Positions 9,828-17,728 of a stretch of DNA of 64,000 nt are shown in pieces (the stretch's first letter is position 1; every line of letters starts with the position of its first letter). Source of the DNA: JAWKUK01 sp041398605 (GTDB lineage Bacteria; Planctomycetota; UBA1135; GCA-002686595); contig JAWKUK010000012.1 of NCBI GenBank assembly GCA_041398605.1, forward strand, positions 62,001-126,000, given 5' to 3'. A model generated the notes under the pieces. The model was given only the letters and a program-made list of their open reading frames with translations, ran no database searches and was not told the origin of the DNA. The position numbers and the translations under genes were made by a program.

Positions 9828-10247
9828 ATGGTGATCTTGCTGCGTGTGCTCTTCGCGTCGATCTTGGCGCTGATGCTCGCGGGGACGGTCCGCGCCAGCT
9901 TGGCGCAGGCGCTCTTCGACATCCCGCGCGAGGTCTACACGAACCCGTGGTTCCAGGTGACGCTGCTCGATGCGTACTTCGGGTTCCTCACGTTCTTCGT
10001 GTGGGTCGCATGGAAGGAGGGCACCGCTGCCGCGCGCGTGCTCTGGTTCGTCGCGATCATGCTGTGGGGGAACTTCGCGCTCGCGACGTACATGCTGATC
10101 GAGCTCTCGCGCATCCCGGCCAGCGGGCCCCTGGCAGCGGTCTTCGTCACGCGTCGGCCTGGGCGTATCGGCGTCCCCTTGGCGTTCACGGCCGTCGGGG
10201 CCTTGGTCTACCTCCTGGGCGCGAAGAACGTCCTGTTCGGCCCATGA
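9828..10247 (+). CDS. DUF1475 family membrane protein
   Basis: This is a small hydrophobic protein of 139 residues with about four transmembrane helices. The diagnostic stretch WFQVTLLDAYFGFLTFFVWV followed by AWKE matches the DUF1475 family, found in bacteria and plants, whose function is not established. The start chosen is the ATG of MVILLRVLFASILALML; an in-frame GTG eight codons upstream (MGPFEVRA) is possible. The stop overlaps the ATG of the next gene (ATGA), so the two are almost certainly translated together. Confidence 0.75.
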   Translation: MVILLRVLFASILALMLAGTVRASLAQALFDIPREVYTNPWFQVTLLDAYFGFLTFFVWVAWKEGTAAARVLWFVAIMLWGNFALATYMLIELSRIPASGPLAAVFVTRRPGRIGVPLAFTAVGALVYLLGAKNVLFGP

Positions 10248-10879
10248 ACGCGCGCGCGTCGGAGCGCGCGTCGCAGCGCCCAACGTCTGGGACCCAAGCG
10301 GGCGAGGGCCAACGGGCCGAGGACCTCGCCCCGGCCGCGCTGGACTCGGCGGTGGCCGGCGCCATCGAGCCGCGTCCGACGTGGCGCAAGCGCCTCCTCG
10401 CGCCGCTCGCGGCCCAGCTCACGCAAGGCGTCTCGGCCGAGAAGCTCTCGGCGACCGTCGCCGTCGGCGCGGGCTGCTCGATGTTCCCGTTCCTCGGGAC
10501 GACGTCGCTCCTGAACCTCGGGGTCGGCCTCGCGCTGCGCATGAACCAGCCGGTGCTGCAGACCCTGAACCAGCTCCTCGGGCCGGTCCACCTCGCGATG
10601 ATCCTCGTCTACGTGCGGACGGGCGAGTGGCTGGTCGAGCGCTTCGGCGGCGGCGTCGGGGGGGCGCGCTTCTCGGTCGGCGAGATGCTGAGCGCCTTCC
10701 GTGACCTCTCGTTCGCGGACTTCCTGGCGCAGTTCGGCCGCGCGGGGCTGCACGCGCTCCTCGCTTGGGCGGTCACGCTGCCCCTCCTCGTGGGCGCGGT
10801 CTACCTGGTCGCCCGGCCGCTGATCTTCGCCTTCGCGCGCCGCAGCCGGGCCCCGCGCGAGAAAACCGAGGTTCCGTGA
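10244..10879 (+). CDS. DUF2062 domain membrane protein
   Basis: The product has 211 residues. After a hydrophilic N-terminus of about 45 residues, the DUF2062 core follows: RLLAPLAAQLTQGVSAEKLS, then VAVGAGCSMFPFLGTTSLLN, LALRMNQPVLQTLNQLLGPV, and a C-terminal helix LLAWAVTLPLLVGAVYLVAR. DUF2062 proteins are small inner-membrane proteins often found near lipid or glycan metabolism genes; their biochemical role is unknown. The gene is coupled to the DUF1475 gene by a 4-bp overlap and is followed 55 bp later by an ABC exporter on the same strand. Confidence 0.8.
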   Translation: MNARASERASQRPTSGTQAGEGQRAEDLAPAALDSAVAGAIEPRPTWRKRLLAPLAAQLTQGVSAEKLSATVAVGAGCSMFPFLGTTSLLNLGVGLALRMNQPVLQTLNQLLGPVHLAMILVYVRTGEWLVERFGGGVGGARFSVGEMLSAFRDLSFADFLAQFGRAGLHALLAWAVTLPLLVGAVYLVARPLIFAFARRSRAPREKTEVP

Positions 10880-10934
10880 AGGGTTCCCGGGGGTCGCAGC
10901 AATGCTCAGGGCCGGCGCCGCGCGCCGCCCTCCT

Positions 10935-11804
10935 ATGCGAACCTCGAACGACACCCCCGCGGTCCACGTGACCGGGCTCCGGCGCAGCTTCGGCGCGCTC
11001 CGGGCCGTGGACGGCCTCGACCTGGAGGTGCGGCGCGGCGAAGCGCTCGGCCTCCTCGGGCCCAACGGCGCCGGCAAGACGACGACCCTGCGCATCCTCT
11101 CGACGCTCGCGAGCCGCGACGGCGGCGAGGTGCGGGTCCTGGGCCTCGACCCGGCGACCGACGGCGCGGCGCTGCGCGCGCGCATCGGCGTCGTGCCCCA
11201 GGAGATCGCGCTCTACAGCGCCCTCACGGCGCGCGAGAACCTGGAGTTCTTCGCCGCGGCGCACGGCGTCCCGCGCGCGAAGCTCGGCGCGCGCGTCGAC
11301 TGGGCCCTCGGTGTCGCGGGCCTCGCGGACCGCGCGCGCTCGCGGGTCGAGGGCTTCTCCGGGGGCATGAAGCGCCGGCTGAACATCGTCGCGTCGATGC
11401 TGCACGAGCCCGAGCTGCTGTTCCTCGACGAGCCGACGGCCGGCGTCGACCCGCAGTCGCGCAACCACGTCTTCGACTTCGTCGAGGCGCTGCGCGCGGA
11501 GGGCTTGACGCTGATCTACACGACCCACCTGATGGGCGAGGTCGAGCGCTTGTGCGATCGCATCGTCGTCATGGACCGCGGGCGCGCGGTCGCGGCGGGG
11601 ACGCTCGCCGAGCTGCAGGAATTGCCGACGGTGAAGCGCGCGCTCGGCGCCGGGCTTCAGCTCGGCGCAGGCGTCGACCTCGAGCGCGCCGCGGAGACGC
11701 TGCGGGCCGCCGGCATTGCGGCTGAGGTGCGCGACACGCGCCCCGGCCTCGAGGAGGTCTTCTTGGCCCTGACCGGTCGCGCGCTGCGCGATGAGGAGGC
11801 GTGA
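10935..11804 (+). CDS. ABC transporter ATP-binding protein (ABC-2/DrrA type)
   Basis: Walker A is LGPNGAGKTTTLRIL, the Q-loop is VVPQEIALYSALTAREN, the signature is FSGGMKRRLNIVASML, Walker B is LLFLDEPTAGVDPQSRNHV, and the H-loop is IYTTHLMGEVERLCD. A C-terminal tail of about 70 residues (LEEVFLALTGRAL) is typical of the DrrA/CcmA-like exporters of drugs, lipids or polysaccharides. The start MRTSNDTPAVHVTGLRRSFG is chosen because family similarity begins right after it. The stop overlaps the start of the permease gene. The substrate cannot be read from the sequence. Confidence 0.93.
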   Translation: MRTSNDTPAVHVTGLRRSFGALRAVDGLDLEVRRGEALGLLGPNGAGKTTTLRILSTLASRDGGEVRVLGLDPATDGAALRARIGVVPQEIALYSALTARENLEFFAAAHGVPRAKLGARVDWALGVAGLADRARSRVEGFSGGMKRRLNIVASMLHEPELLFLDEPTAGVDPQSRNHVFDFVEALRAEGLTLIYTTHLMGEVERLCDRIVVMDRGRAVAAGTLAELQELPTVKRALGAGLQLGAGVDLERAAETLRAAGIAAEVRDTRPGLEEVFLALTGRALRDEEA

Positions 11805-13189
11805 TGTTGCGCACTGCATTGACCTTGGCGCAGAAGGACCTGCGGCTCTTCCTGCGCGACCGCACCGCGGTCCTGCTCGCGTTCCTCTTGCCGCTCGTGC
11901 TCGGCGCGGTGTTCGGCACGGCGATGGGGGGCATGGGCGGCGGCGGCGGCGGCGGCTCGACGCCGAAGGTCGCCCTCGCGGTCGAGGACCGCGACGCCAG
12001 CGACACGAGCCGCGCTCTGATCGTCGCGCTGCGCGGCGCGGACGGGCTCGACGTCACGGAGGTCCCGGACGCGCGTCGGCTCGTCGCCGGCGGCGACCGG
12101 GCGTGCGGCCTCGTCATCCCGGCGGGGTATGGGGCTGGGGTCGCGTCGGGCGACGTGCCGGACCTCGCGCTGCTGCGCGACCCGTCGCAGGTCATCAGCC
12201 AGCAGGTCGTCCTGTTCCAGCTCGCGCCTGTGCTGCTCCAGCGGCAGGTCGACGCGTTGGGCGACGGGATGATGGGGCGTGTCCTCGACCTGATCGATTT
12301 CCCGGCCGCGGGCCGCGCGCGCGCGGACGCTGCGTTGCGCGACAGCTACACGCAGATCGAGGCGGTGCTGGCTGACCTCGAGCCCGCGGCCGGCGCCGAC
12401 GCGGCGACGCCATCCGATGCGGCGGTCGCGCCGACGGCGGAAGCAGGAGGCGGCGCGGCGACGACGACGGCGAGCGGCTTCAATCCGCTGGAGGAGCTGC
12501 CCCGGCTGCTCGGCCTCGCGAGCGAGAACGTCGCGGGCAAGGACGAGTCGGGCCTCGCGGGCAGCGTCGGCGCGTCCCACGCCTTCGCCTCGATGGCCGT
12601 GATGATGCTGCTCTTCGGCGTCGTCAGCGCCGGCGGCACGCTGTTGCAAGAGCGCGCCGAAGGCACGCTCACCCGCCTCCAACTCACGCCTGCCGCGGGC
12701 CACGCCGTGTTGATCGGCAAGCTCCTCTCGATCGCGGCGATCGCCCTGACGCAGCTCGTGCTGCTCTTCGGCTTCGGCGCGCTCGCCTTCGATGTGCCCA
12801 TCTTCGCGCAGCCGGTCGCGCTGGTCGTCGTCTCGCTCGTGTGGGTGCTGCTCGCCGATGGGATCGGGCTCACCTTCGCGGTGATGTGCCGCTCGCAGAA
12901 GCAGCTCGAGGGCCTCTCGACGCTCGTGATCCTCGTCATGAGCGCCGTCGGCGGCGCGTGGTTCCCGCGCGAGATTACGCCCGAGTGGTTCCGCGCGGTC
13001 GGCAGCGTCACGCCCGTCGCGTGGGCGATGGACGCGTACCACGGCGTGCTCTGGTACCGCAAGGGACTCTTCCCGACGGCCGAGCTCTCGGGCGTCGGCC
13101 CGCTGGTCCTGACCATGCTCGTCGGCGCGGCGCTCTTGATCGCGCTGAGCTTCCGGCTCTACCGCAAGCGCTTCGTGCTCGCCGCGTGA
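11804..13189 (+). CDS. ABC-2 type transporter permease
   Basis: The product has 461 residues. It has an N-terminal transmembrane helix (AVLLAFLLPLVLGAVFGTAM) next to a Gly-rich stretch encoded by repeated GGC codons. A large extracytoplasmic domain of about 230 residues follows, then five or six C-terminal helices with the ABC-2 pattern ERAEGTLTRLQLTPAAGHAV and KQLEGLSTLVILVMSAVGGA. This NatB/YhaP-like topology forms an exporter with the upstream ATPase; the ATG overlaps its stop codon. It ends convergently against the polysaccharide locus, with a strong inverted repeat between them. Confidence 0.92.
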   Translation: MLRTALTLAQKDLRLFLRDRTAVLLAFLLPLVLGAVFGTAMGGMGGGGGGGSTPKVALAVEDRDASDTSRALIVALRGADGLDVTEVPDARRLVAGGDRACGLVIPAGYGAGVASGDVPDLALLRDPSQVISQQVVLFQLAPVLLQRQVDALGDGMMGRVLDLIDFPAAGRARADAALRDSYTQIEAVLADLEPAAGADAATPSDAAVAPTAEAGGGAATTTASGFNPLEELPRLLGLASENVAGKDESGLAGSVGASHAFASMAVMMLLFGVVSAGGTLLQERAEGTLTRLQLTPAAGHAVLIGKLLSIAAIALTQLVLLFGFGALAFDVPIFAQPVALVVVSLVWVLLADGIGLTFAVMCRSQKQLEGLSTLVILVMSAVGGAWFPREITPEWFRAVGSVTPVAWAMDAYHGVLWYRKGLFPTAELSGVGPLVLTMLVGAALLIALSFRLYRKRFVLAA

Positions 13190-13196
13190 CGGGCGG

Positions 13197-13227
13197 CGCG
13201 GGCTGGTTGCGACACAATCAGCCCGCG
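13197..13227. terminator. Inverted repeat between convergent genes, candidate bidirectional terminator
   Basis: Arms CGCGGGCTG (13197-13205) and CAGCCCGCG (13219-13227) are perfectly complementary over 9 bp, with a 13-nt loop. It lies at the junction of the exporter permease gene and the Wzz/BY-kinase-like gene and covers the latter's last codons. There is no U-tract, so intrinsic termination is unproven. Confidence 0.5.
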
Positions 13228-16031
13228 AAGCTCGTCCTGGCCCTCGTCGCCCTGCGCTGGGGCGAGGACGCGAATGTACGCACCAGGCCGATCGGGTTTG
13301 CGCCGCCTGAGCGTAGGCGCCTGACGGCCGCTTGCAGGTCGCCTGGTCGCGCAGGGCGATCATCGCCGTGCAGGACGACGACGGCGTCGAGCCGGCGTGC
13401 GATGGCCTCGGACTCGGCGACACGCGTCGCAGGCGGGAGGTCGAAGACCACGAGGTCAAAGTGCCGCGCGAGGTCCTCCAACGTGCGGGCGCAGGTCGGC
13501 CCTTCGAAGAGGTCCGCTGGGTCGTCGAACGGCGCGCCCGCGCCCAGCAACGTCAGGCCGTCGAAGCCGCTGTGTCGCGCGCACTGCCGCCAGTGCTTGC
13601 GCCCGTCGAGCGCTTCGGCGAGGCCGGGCCCCTCGGCCATCCCGAACGAAGTCAGAACGCTCGGCGCGACGAGGTCGGCGTCCACGAGGCACACGCGCGC
13701 ACCTGCCTGCGCTCGCGCGAGCGCCAGCCCCTGCGCCGTGAACGACGCGCCGCAGCCCGCGGTCGGCGCAATGAGGCCGAGCGTACGCGCTGGCGCGCCG
13801 TCGATCTCCAGCGTCATCAAGCGGCTGCGCAGCCCGCGCAGCGCGGCAGCGGCGGCGCCGCCCGGCTCGTCGAGCAAGGGCTGGAAGGCGCGCTCCTGGT
13901 CGCCATTCGGCGCCGCGCCGAAGCGCTGGAGGCGCCCGACGAGCGGCAGCTGGGACTCGGACTCGAGCTCGGCGTCGTCCCAACGCTCCGTCGAGCGACC
14001 TTCGAGGACCAGCGAGCACAGCGCGGACACGATGCAACCGGCGATGAGCCCCACGAGCCACGCGAAGCTGCCGACCGGCTTCAGGCGCGCCTTCGGCACC
14101 ACCGCGGTATCGAGCAGGACGACCCCTGGCGTGACACCCGCCGCAGCGACCTCGGCGCGCTCGACATCGCGGATCAGGCCCGCGACGACGGCCTGCAGTT
14201 GATCCCGCTCGAGCAGCGGGCCGGCGAGGGCCTCCTCGGCCTCGCGCAAGCGCAGCGCGCGCTCGCCGAGTGACTGGAGCTCGCGCCGCAGCGCCGTTTC
14301 GTCCGCCCGCAGGCCGACGCCTCGCGCGGCGAGGACATCGGCGAGCTCTTCGTAGAGCTGCGCGATCGCCGCTTTGATGAGCGCGGCCTCTTCGAGCGAC
14401 TGGGTCGCTGACAGCTCGCCCCACTGCTCGGCGTAGCCGCGCTTGCGCTCGAGCTGGCTCGCCAGCGCTGCGAGCTGCATGCGCAGCCCCGCCTCGACGC
14501 GCTCGAGCCGCTCGCGCACGCGCGCGCGCTGCGAGCGGAGCGGCTCGTAGCTGTCCGTCCAGTCCCGTTCGAGCGTCGCGAGCGCCAGGCGCTCGGACTC
14601 CAGCTCGGCGAGCCAGCCTTGCAGCGCCGAAGTCAGGGGAATCCCGGCCGCGTCGAGCTGACCACCGAGCCGCGCGAGGGCTTCGACCTGCCCCTGCGCC
14701 AGCGCCGCGAGGACCTCTCGCAGCTCAGCGATGCGATCGGCGATAGCGTTTGCTTCTACCTCATAGCGCTCTGCGGTAGCGCGCAGCGACTGCCGCGGCT
14801 CGCCGCGCTCGGCCCTTGGCAGCGCCAGCAGCTCCGACTGCTGGGCGGCGATGTCCGCGAGGACGCGCCTCACGGTCGGATCGTCCAGCGCCGCCGCCGA
14901 GCGCGCGACGGCCTGGCGGTTCCCCGACACGAGCTCCAACGCGACCGCGTCGACCTGCGTGCGCAGCCGCGCGAGCTCCTCCAGCCGGACCTCGAGGTCG
15001 CTCTTGCGCGCCGCAATGGCGACCCCTGCGGCCTTGATGTCGCTCGCTTCGGGCGCCGCAGCGAGGAGCGCCGTGATCTGACGCTCCACGGCGGCGAGCT
15101 CTGTGCGCCGGGAGTCAAGCTCGCGCCGCAGGAACTGCGCCGTCTCGGCCGCGCGTTCATTCGTTCGCTCCAAGTCGAGCGCGATCAGGTTCGCCGCGAG
15201 CGCGTTGGCGATCGCCGCGGCGCGCAGGGGGTCGTCATTGTGGCACGTGATGCCGAGCGTGCCCTCTTGGTGCTGTTGCGCGTCGACGCGCAAGCCGGCC
15301 ATGACGCGCGCAACGGCCGCCTCGGCGCTGAGGTGCTCGAGGCGCCACGGGCGCCCGTCCCACGCGCCGCGGTGCTCCAACGCGAGCGTGACGCCCGCGT
15401 AGGTGAACCGTTCGCCCGGGCGCAGGGTGAGCTCCGTCGGCTCGTCCTCAGGCCACTCGAGGCCGGGTTTTGTCCCTACCTTAGAGACGACAAAGCGGTC
15501 TGCCGCGACGAAGCGCACGCGCAGCTCGCTGGGGGCTCCGGGCTCACGCTCGTAGATGCGTGCAAAGAGCGCAAAGTCACGGGCGCGCGGCCGTGAGAGC
15601 GAGAAGAGCGCGCTGCGGAGCGGCGCGGCGGTCTCATCGGTGATCCAGGTCGTCAGCCCGAGGCGGCGCCCTTCGGAGTCGTGCCCGGGCAACGGCAGCG
15701 CGCCGTCCTCGGGCGGCGCGACGAGCCGGCTCACGAGGGCGCGCGAGCGGAGGTGACTGAGCGCTTCGTCTGCCGTTTCGATGCCAGGCGGAACGCGCTG
15801 TCCATCGAGCTGCGGGCTCTTCTCGGCCGCGCTCTCGACGCGCACCATGGCCTCCGTGCGATAGACGGGGCGCCCCGCGAGCTGCACGAGGGCGACGATC
15901 GCTCCGACGCCGAGCGCGATGGCGCCAGCGCGCACGGGGCGCCTCACGATGCGCGCGCCGAGCCGCTGGACGACCGCCCAGTCGTCGCTCATTTGGAACG
16001 ACGTGTCGCCTCTTCGGGGTCGCGGAGACAT
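13218..16031 (-). CDS. Wzz/BY-kinase-like polysaccharide co-polymerase with degenerate P-loop
   Basis: The product has 937 residues. The N-terminus has a membrane helix (AGAIALGVGAIVALVQLAGR) and a Wzz-type periplasmic domain. A very long coiled-coil region (about 270-640) and a second helix (SFAWLVGLIAGCIVSALCSL) follow. The C-terminal 230 residues have a BY-kinase/ParA-like fold: LGLIAPTAGCGASFTAQGLA, VCLVDADLVAPS and DLVVFDLPPATRVAESEAIA. In active tyrosine autokinases the P-loop reads GEGKS/T; here it is GCGAS, lacking the lysine. There is no C-terminal tyrosine cluster. It probably controls chain length and assembly with the export protein rather than acting as a kinase. It follows the Wza-type gene by 3 bp, so they form one operon. 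Confidence 0.85.
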   Translation of the reverse strand: MSPRPRRGDTSFQMSDDWAVVQRLGARIVRRPVRAGAIALGVGAIVALVQLAGRPVYRTEAMVRVESAAEKSPQLDGQRVPPGIETADEALSHLRSRALVSRLVAPPEDGALPLPGHDSEGRRLGLTTWITDETAAPLRSALFSLSRPRARDFALFARIYEREPGAPSELRVRFVAADRFVVSKVGTKPGLEWPEDEPTELTLRPGERFTYAGVTLALEHRGAWDGRPWRLEHLSAEAAVARVMAGLRVDAQQHQEGTLGITCHNDDPLRAAAIANALAANLIALDLERTNERAAETAQFLRRELDSRRTELAAVERQITALLAAAPEASDIKAAGVAIAARKSDLEVRLEELARLRTQVDAVALELVSGNRQAVARSAAALDDPTVRRVLADIAAQQSELLALPRAERGEPRQSLRATAERYEVEANAIADRIAELREVLAALAQGQVEALARLGGQLDAAGIPLTSALQGWLAELESERLALATLERDWTDSYEPLRSQRARVRERLERVEAGLRMQLAALASQLERKRGYAEQWGELSATQSLEEAALIKAAIAQLYEELADVLAARGVGLRADETALRRELQSLGERALRLREAEEALAGPLLERDQLQAVVAGLIRDVERAEVAAAGVTPGVVLLDTAVVPKARLKPVGSFAWLVGLIAGCIVSALCSLVLEGRSTERWDDAELESESQLPLVGRLQRFGAAPNGDQERAFQPLLDEPGGAAAAALRGLRSRLMTLEIDGAPARTLGLIAPTAGCGASFTAQGLALARAQAGARVCLVDADLVAPSVLTSFGMAEGPGLAEALDGRKHWRQCARHSGFDGLTLLGAGAPFDDPADLFEGPTCARTLEDLARHFDLVVFDLPPATRVAESEAIARRLDAVVVLHGDDRPARPGDLQAAVRRLRSGGANPIGLVRTFASSPQRRATRARTSFAG

Positions 16032-16034
16032 GGA

Positions 16035-16724
16035 CTAGTTCGCGAGGGGGCGGCCGCTGACGTAGAGCGCGGAGAGCCCGAGGCCGCTCAGCACGGGCAG
16101 CAAGTCCTCCTGGAAGTCCTGGTTGCCTGTCCGCCGCACGACGATGATGTCGCCGGGCGCGACCTCGACCAGGCCACGCGCATCGGGCGATTCACCGTCG
16201 AACTCGTGCACTTCGAGCCCGTCGGCGTGGGGGCGTGCGAGGAAGCAGTGCGAGCGGTCCGCGCCCGACATGAACGCGCCGCCGGCGCTCAGCGCCTCGA
16301 GCGCTGTGACTCGGCCGACGAGCGCCTTGCGGCCAGGCTCGCGCACATGGCCGAGCACGTGGTACGCGCGGCTGTGCCACTCGGCGACGGAGAGCGCGAC
16401 GTACGGCTCCCGCAGATAGAGCGAGAACGCGGCCTCGATCACAGCGTTGGCGTCATCGATGTCCAGGCCGCCGAGCTCGACGCGTCCGATGAGCGGCAGG
16501 TGGAGGGCACCCCGCTCGTCGAGCGGGATGCCCTCCGCTGGAGTCGAGAACTCCGGACGCGACGCGACGTCGATCCGGATACGGTCATCCGGCCCGAGCC
16601 TGACGGGGCTCGGGTCGGTGGAAAGGGTCACCGTTCGGAGTTCCGACGCGGCGACAGGTCGTGACGGGGTCCGGCACCCTACAACGAGGGCGAGGACCGC
16701 GACGAGCGCGGGTGCGAGGCTCAT
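16035..16724 (-). CDS. Wza-type polysaccharide export outer-membrane lipoprotein
   Basis: The product has 229 residues. The signal MSLAPALVAVLALVVGC ends in lipobox LVVGC with Cys17. A Poly_export domain follows (VRLGPDDRIRIDVASRPEFS, then GALHLPLIGRVELGGLDIDD). An SLBB-like domain comes next (YHVLGHVREPGRKALVGRVT, LEALSAGGAF), then VEVAPGDIIVVRR and a C-terminal GLGLSALYVSGR. It forms the outer-membrane channel for exopolysaccharide in Wzx/Wzy systems. It is shorter than E. coli Wza (about 380 residues) and probably lacks some SLBB repeats, as seen in many non-enterobacterial exporters. It precedes the co-polymerase gene by 3 bp. Confidence 0.88.
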   Translation of the reverse strand: MSLAPALVAVLALVVGCRTPSRPVAASELRTVTLSTDPSPVRLGPDDRIRIDVASRPEFSTPAEGIPLDERGALHLPLIGRVELGGLDIDDANAVIEAAFSLYLREPYVALSVAEWHSRAYHVLGHVREPGRKALVGRVTALEALSAGGAFMSGADRSHCFLARPHADGLEVHEFDGESPDARGLVEVAPGDIIVVRRTGNQDFQEDLLPVLSGLGLSALYVSGRPLAN

Positions 16725-16840
16725 GGGGGGGGGGCTCGTGACCGCCTCACGGTCACTGCCCTTGTCTTCGGAGGCTGCGCGCGCCGCATGAGATGGGATT
16801 TACCCGTTCCGTAGCGGCCTCGGCGCGCGGCGCCCCCGCC

Positions 16841-16876
16841 CTTGCACCGGCCCCTGCACCGGCACCCGCACCTGCA
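16841..16876. repeat. Degenerate 12-bp tandem repeat, 3 units
   Basis: Three 12-base units derive from CCTGCACCGGCA, in the spacer between the export lipoprotein gene and the end of the PilZ gene. On the plus strand it reads as Ala-Pro codons, but no gene is supported there. Confidence 0.6.
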
Positions 16877-16885
16877 ACCCTGCCG

Positions 16886-17596
16886 TTAGGCCGAGCGCTC
16901 GCCCTCGCGCGCCAGGTACGCCGCGATGCGCTCCTGTTGTCCGGCGAGGTCCGCGGTATGTGCCGGGTCGACCACGAGCCCATGGCGCGTGCCGTGGCCG
17001 AACTCGGTCTGGTGGATCAGGATGCCCGCCAGGCCCAGGGGGCCGCCGCCGGACGGCAGCTCGAGGAGGGCGCGCACGAGCTCGTACTTCGCCAGCTCCT
17101 CGGCCCGCGAGCGCTCCAGCTCCAGCGCGAGCCCGATCTCCGACAGGTCGTGCACACGCTCGTTCCAAACACGGCCGCCGGACTCGACGCGCGCCGTGAC
17201 GCGCACACGCTCGAAGCTGCAGCGACGTCGACGCCGCCGGTTGAAGCGCTCCCAGAGGCGCGGCGTGAGCTGCGGATAGAAGCGCTCGCGCTCGACAAAG
17301 CGGACGCCGACCTCGGGGCGCTCTGAATCGGCCGCCTGGTTGCCGACCTGCGCGAGCGTGATGAGCGGGCGCGCGACACCGAGGACGCGGAAGCGCACCT
17401 CGACGAGTGTCCCAAGGGGAAAGCGCGCCTGCTCGCGTGTGTCGAGCGCGAGGCGGGCGCCATTCGCGCTCGTGTTGATGACCCTGGCGTCGTACACGCG
17501 CCCTGGGCCAACGATGACCTCTGCAAGGAGGTCGCCGCCAGGCATGCGCTCTTCGCGGCGGCGATCGCTCGGCGAGTCGTGGGACCTCGGGGACAT
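16886..17596 (-). CDS. Tandem PilZ-domain protein (putative c-di-GMP receptor)
   Basis: The product has 236 residues. Two PilZ-like units are visible. The first has an Arg-rich start (DRRREER) and RVINTSANGARLAL, giving the NxSxxG motif. The second has RRRRRRCSFERVRV and RVHDLSEIGLALEL, giving DxSxxG. PilZ domains bind cyclic di-GMP through an Arg-rich loop and this [DN]xSxxG motif. The start MSPRSHDSPSDRRREER is preferred because upstream sequence in that frame is low quality. Placed between the export gene and a divergently transcribed glycosyltransferase, it probably links c-di-GMP to exopolysaccharide output. Its tail (IAAYLAREGERSA) is helical. Confidence 0.75.
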   Translation of the reverse strand: MSPRSHDSPSDRRREERMPGGDLLAEVIVGPGRVYDARVINTSANGARLALDTREQARFPLGTLVEVRFRVLGVARPLITLAQVGNQAADSERPEVGVRFVERERFYPQLTPRLWERFNRRRRRRCSFERVRVTARVESGGRVWNERVHDLSEIGLALELERSRAEELAKYELVRALLELPSGGGPLGLAGILIHQTEFGHGTRHGLVVDPAHTADLAGQQERIAAYLAREGERSA

Positions 17597-17645
17597 CCCT
17601 ACAACCGTAGCGCACGGCCACATGCCGGCGGAAGCCTTCGTCCTA

Positions 17646-17674
17646 CAGGAAGTCCCTGCTCCGCAGGAAGTCCC
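17646..17674. promoter_or_regulatory. Direct repeat CAGGAAGTCCC x2 in divergent spacer
   Basis: The 11-mer CAGGAAGTCCC occurs at 17646-17656 and again at 17664-17674, 18 bp apart start to start. It lies in the 132-bp region between the divergent PilZ and glycosyltransferase genes. The layout would suit a regulator binding site for one or both promoters, but this is inference. Confidence 0.35.
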
Positions 17675-17728
17675 GTCTCGGGTCCAAGATCGGGGGGCCG
17701 ACTGGCCGATGGACCCGCAACCCCCCTG

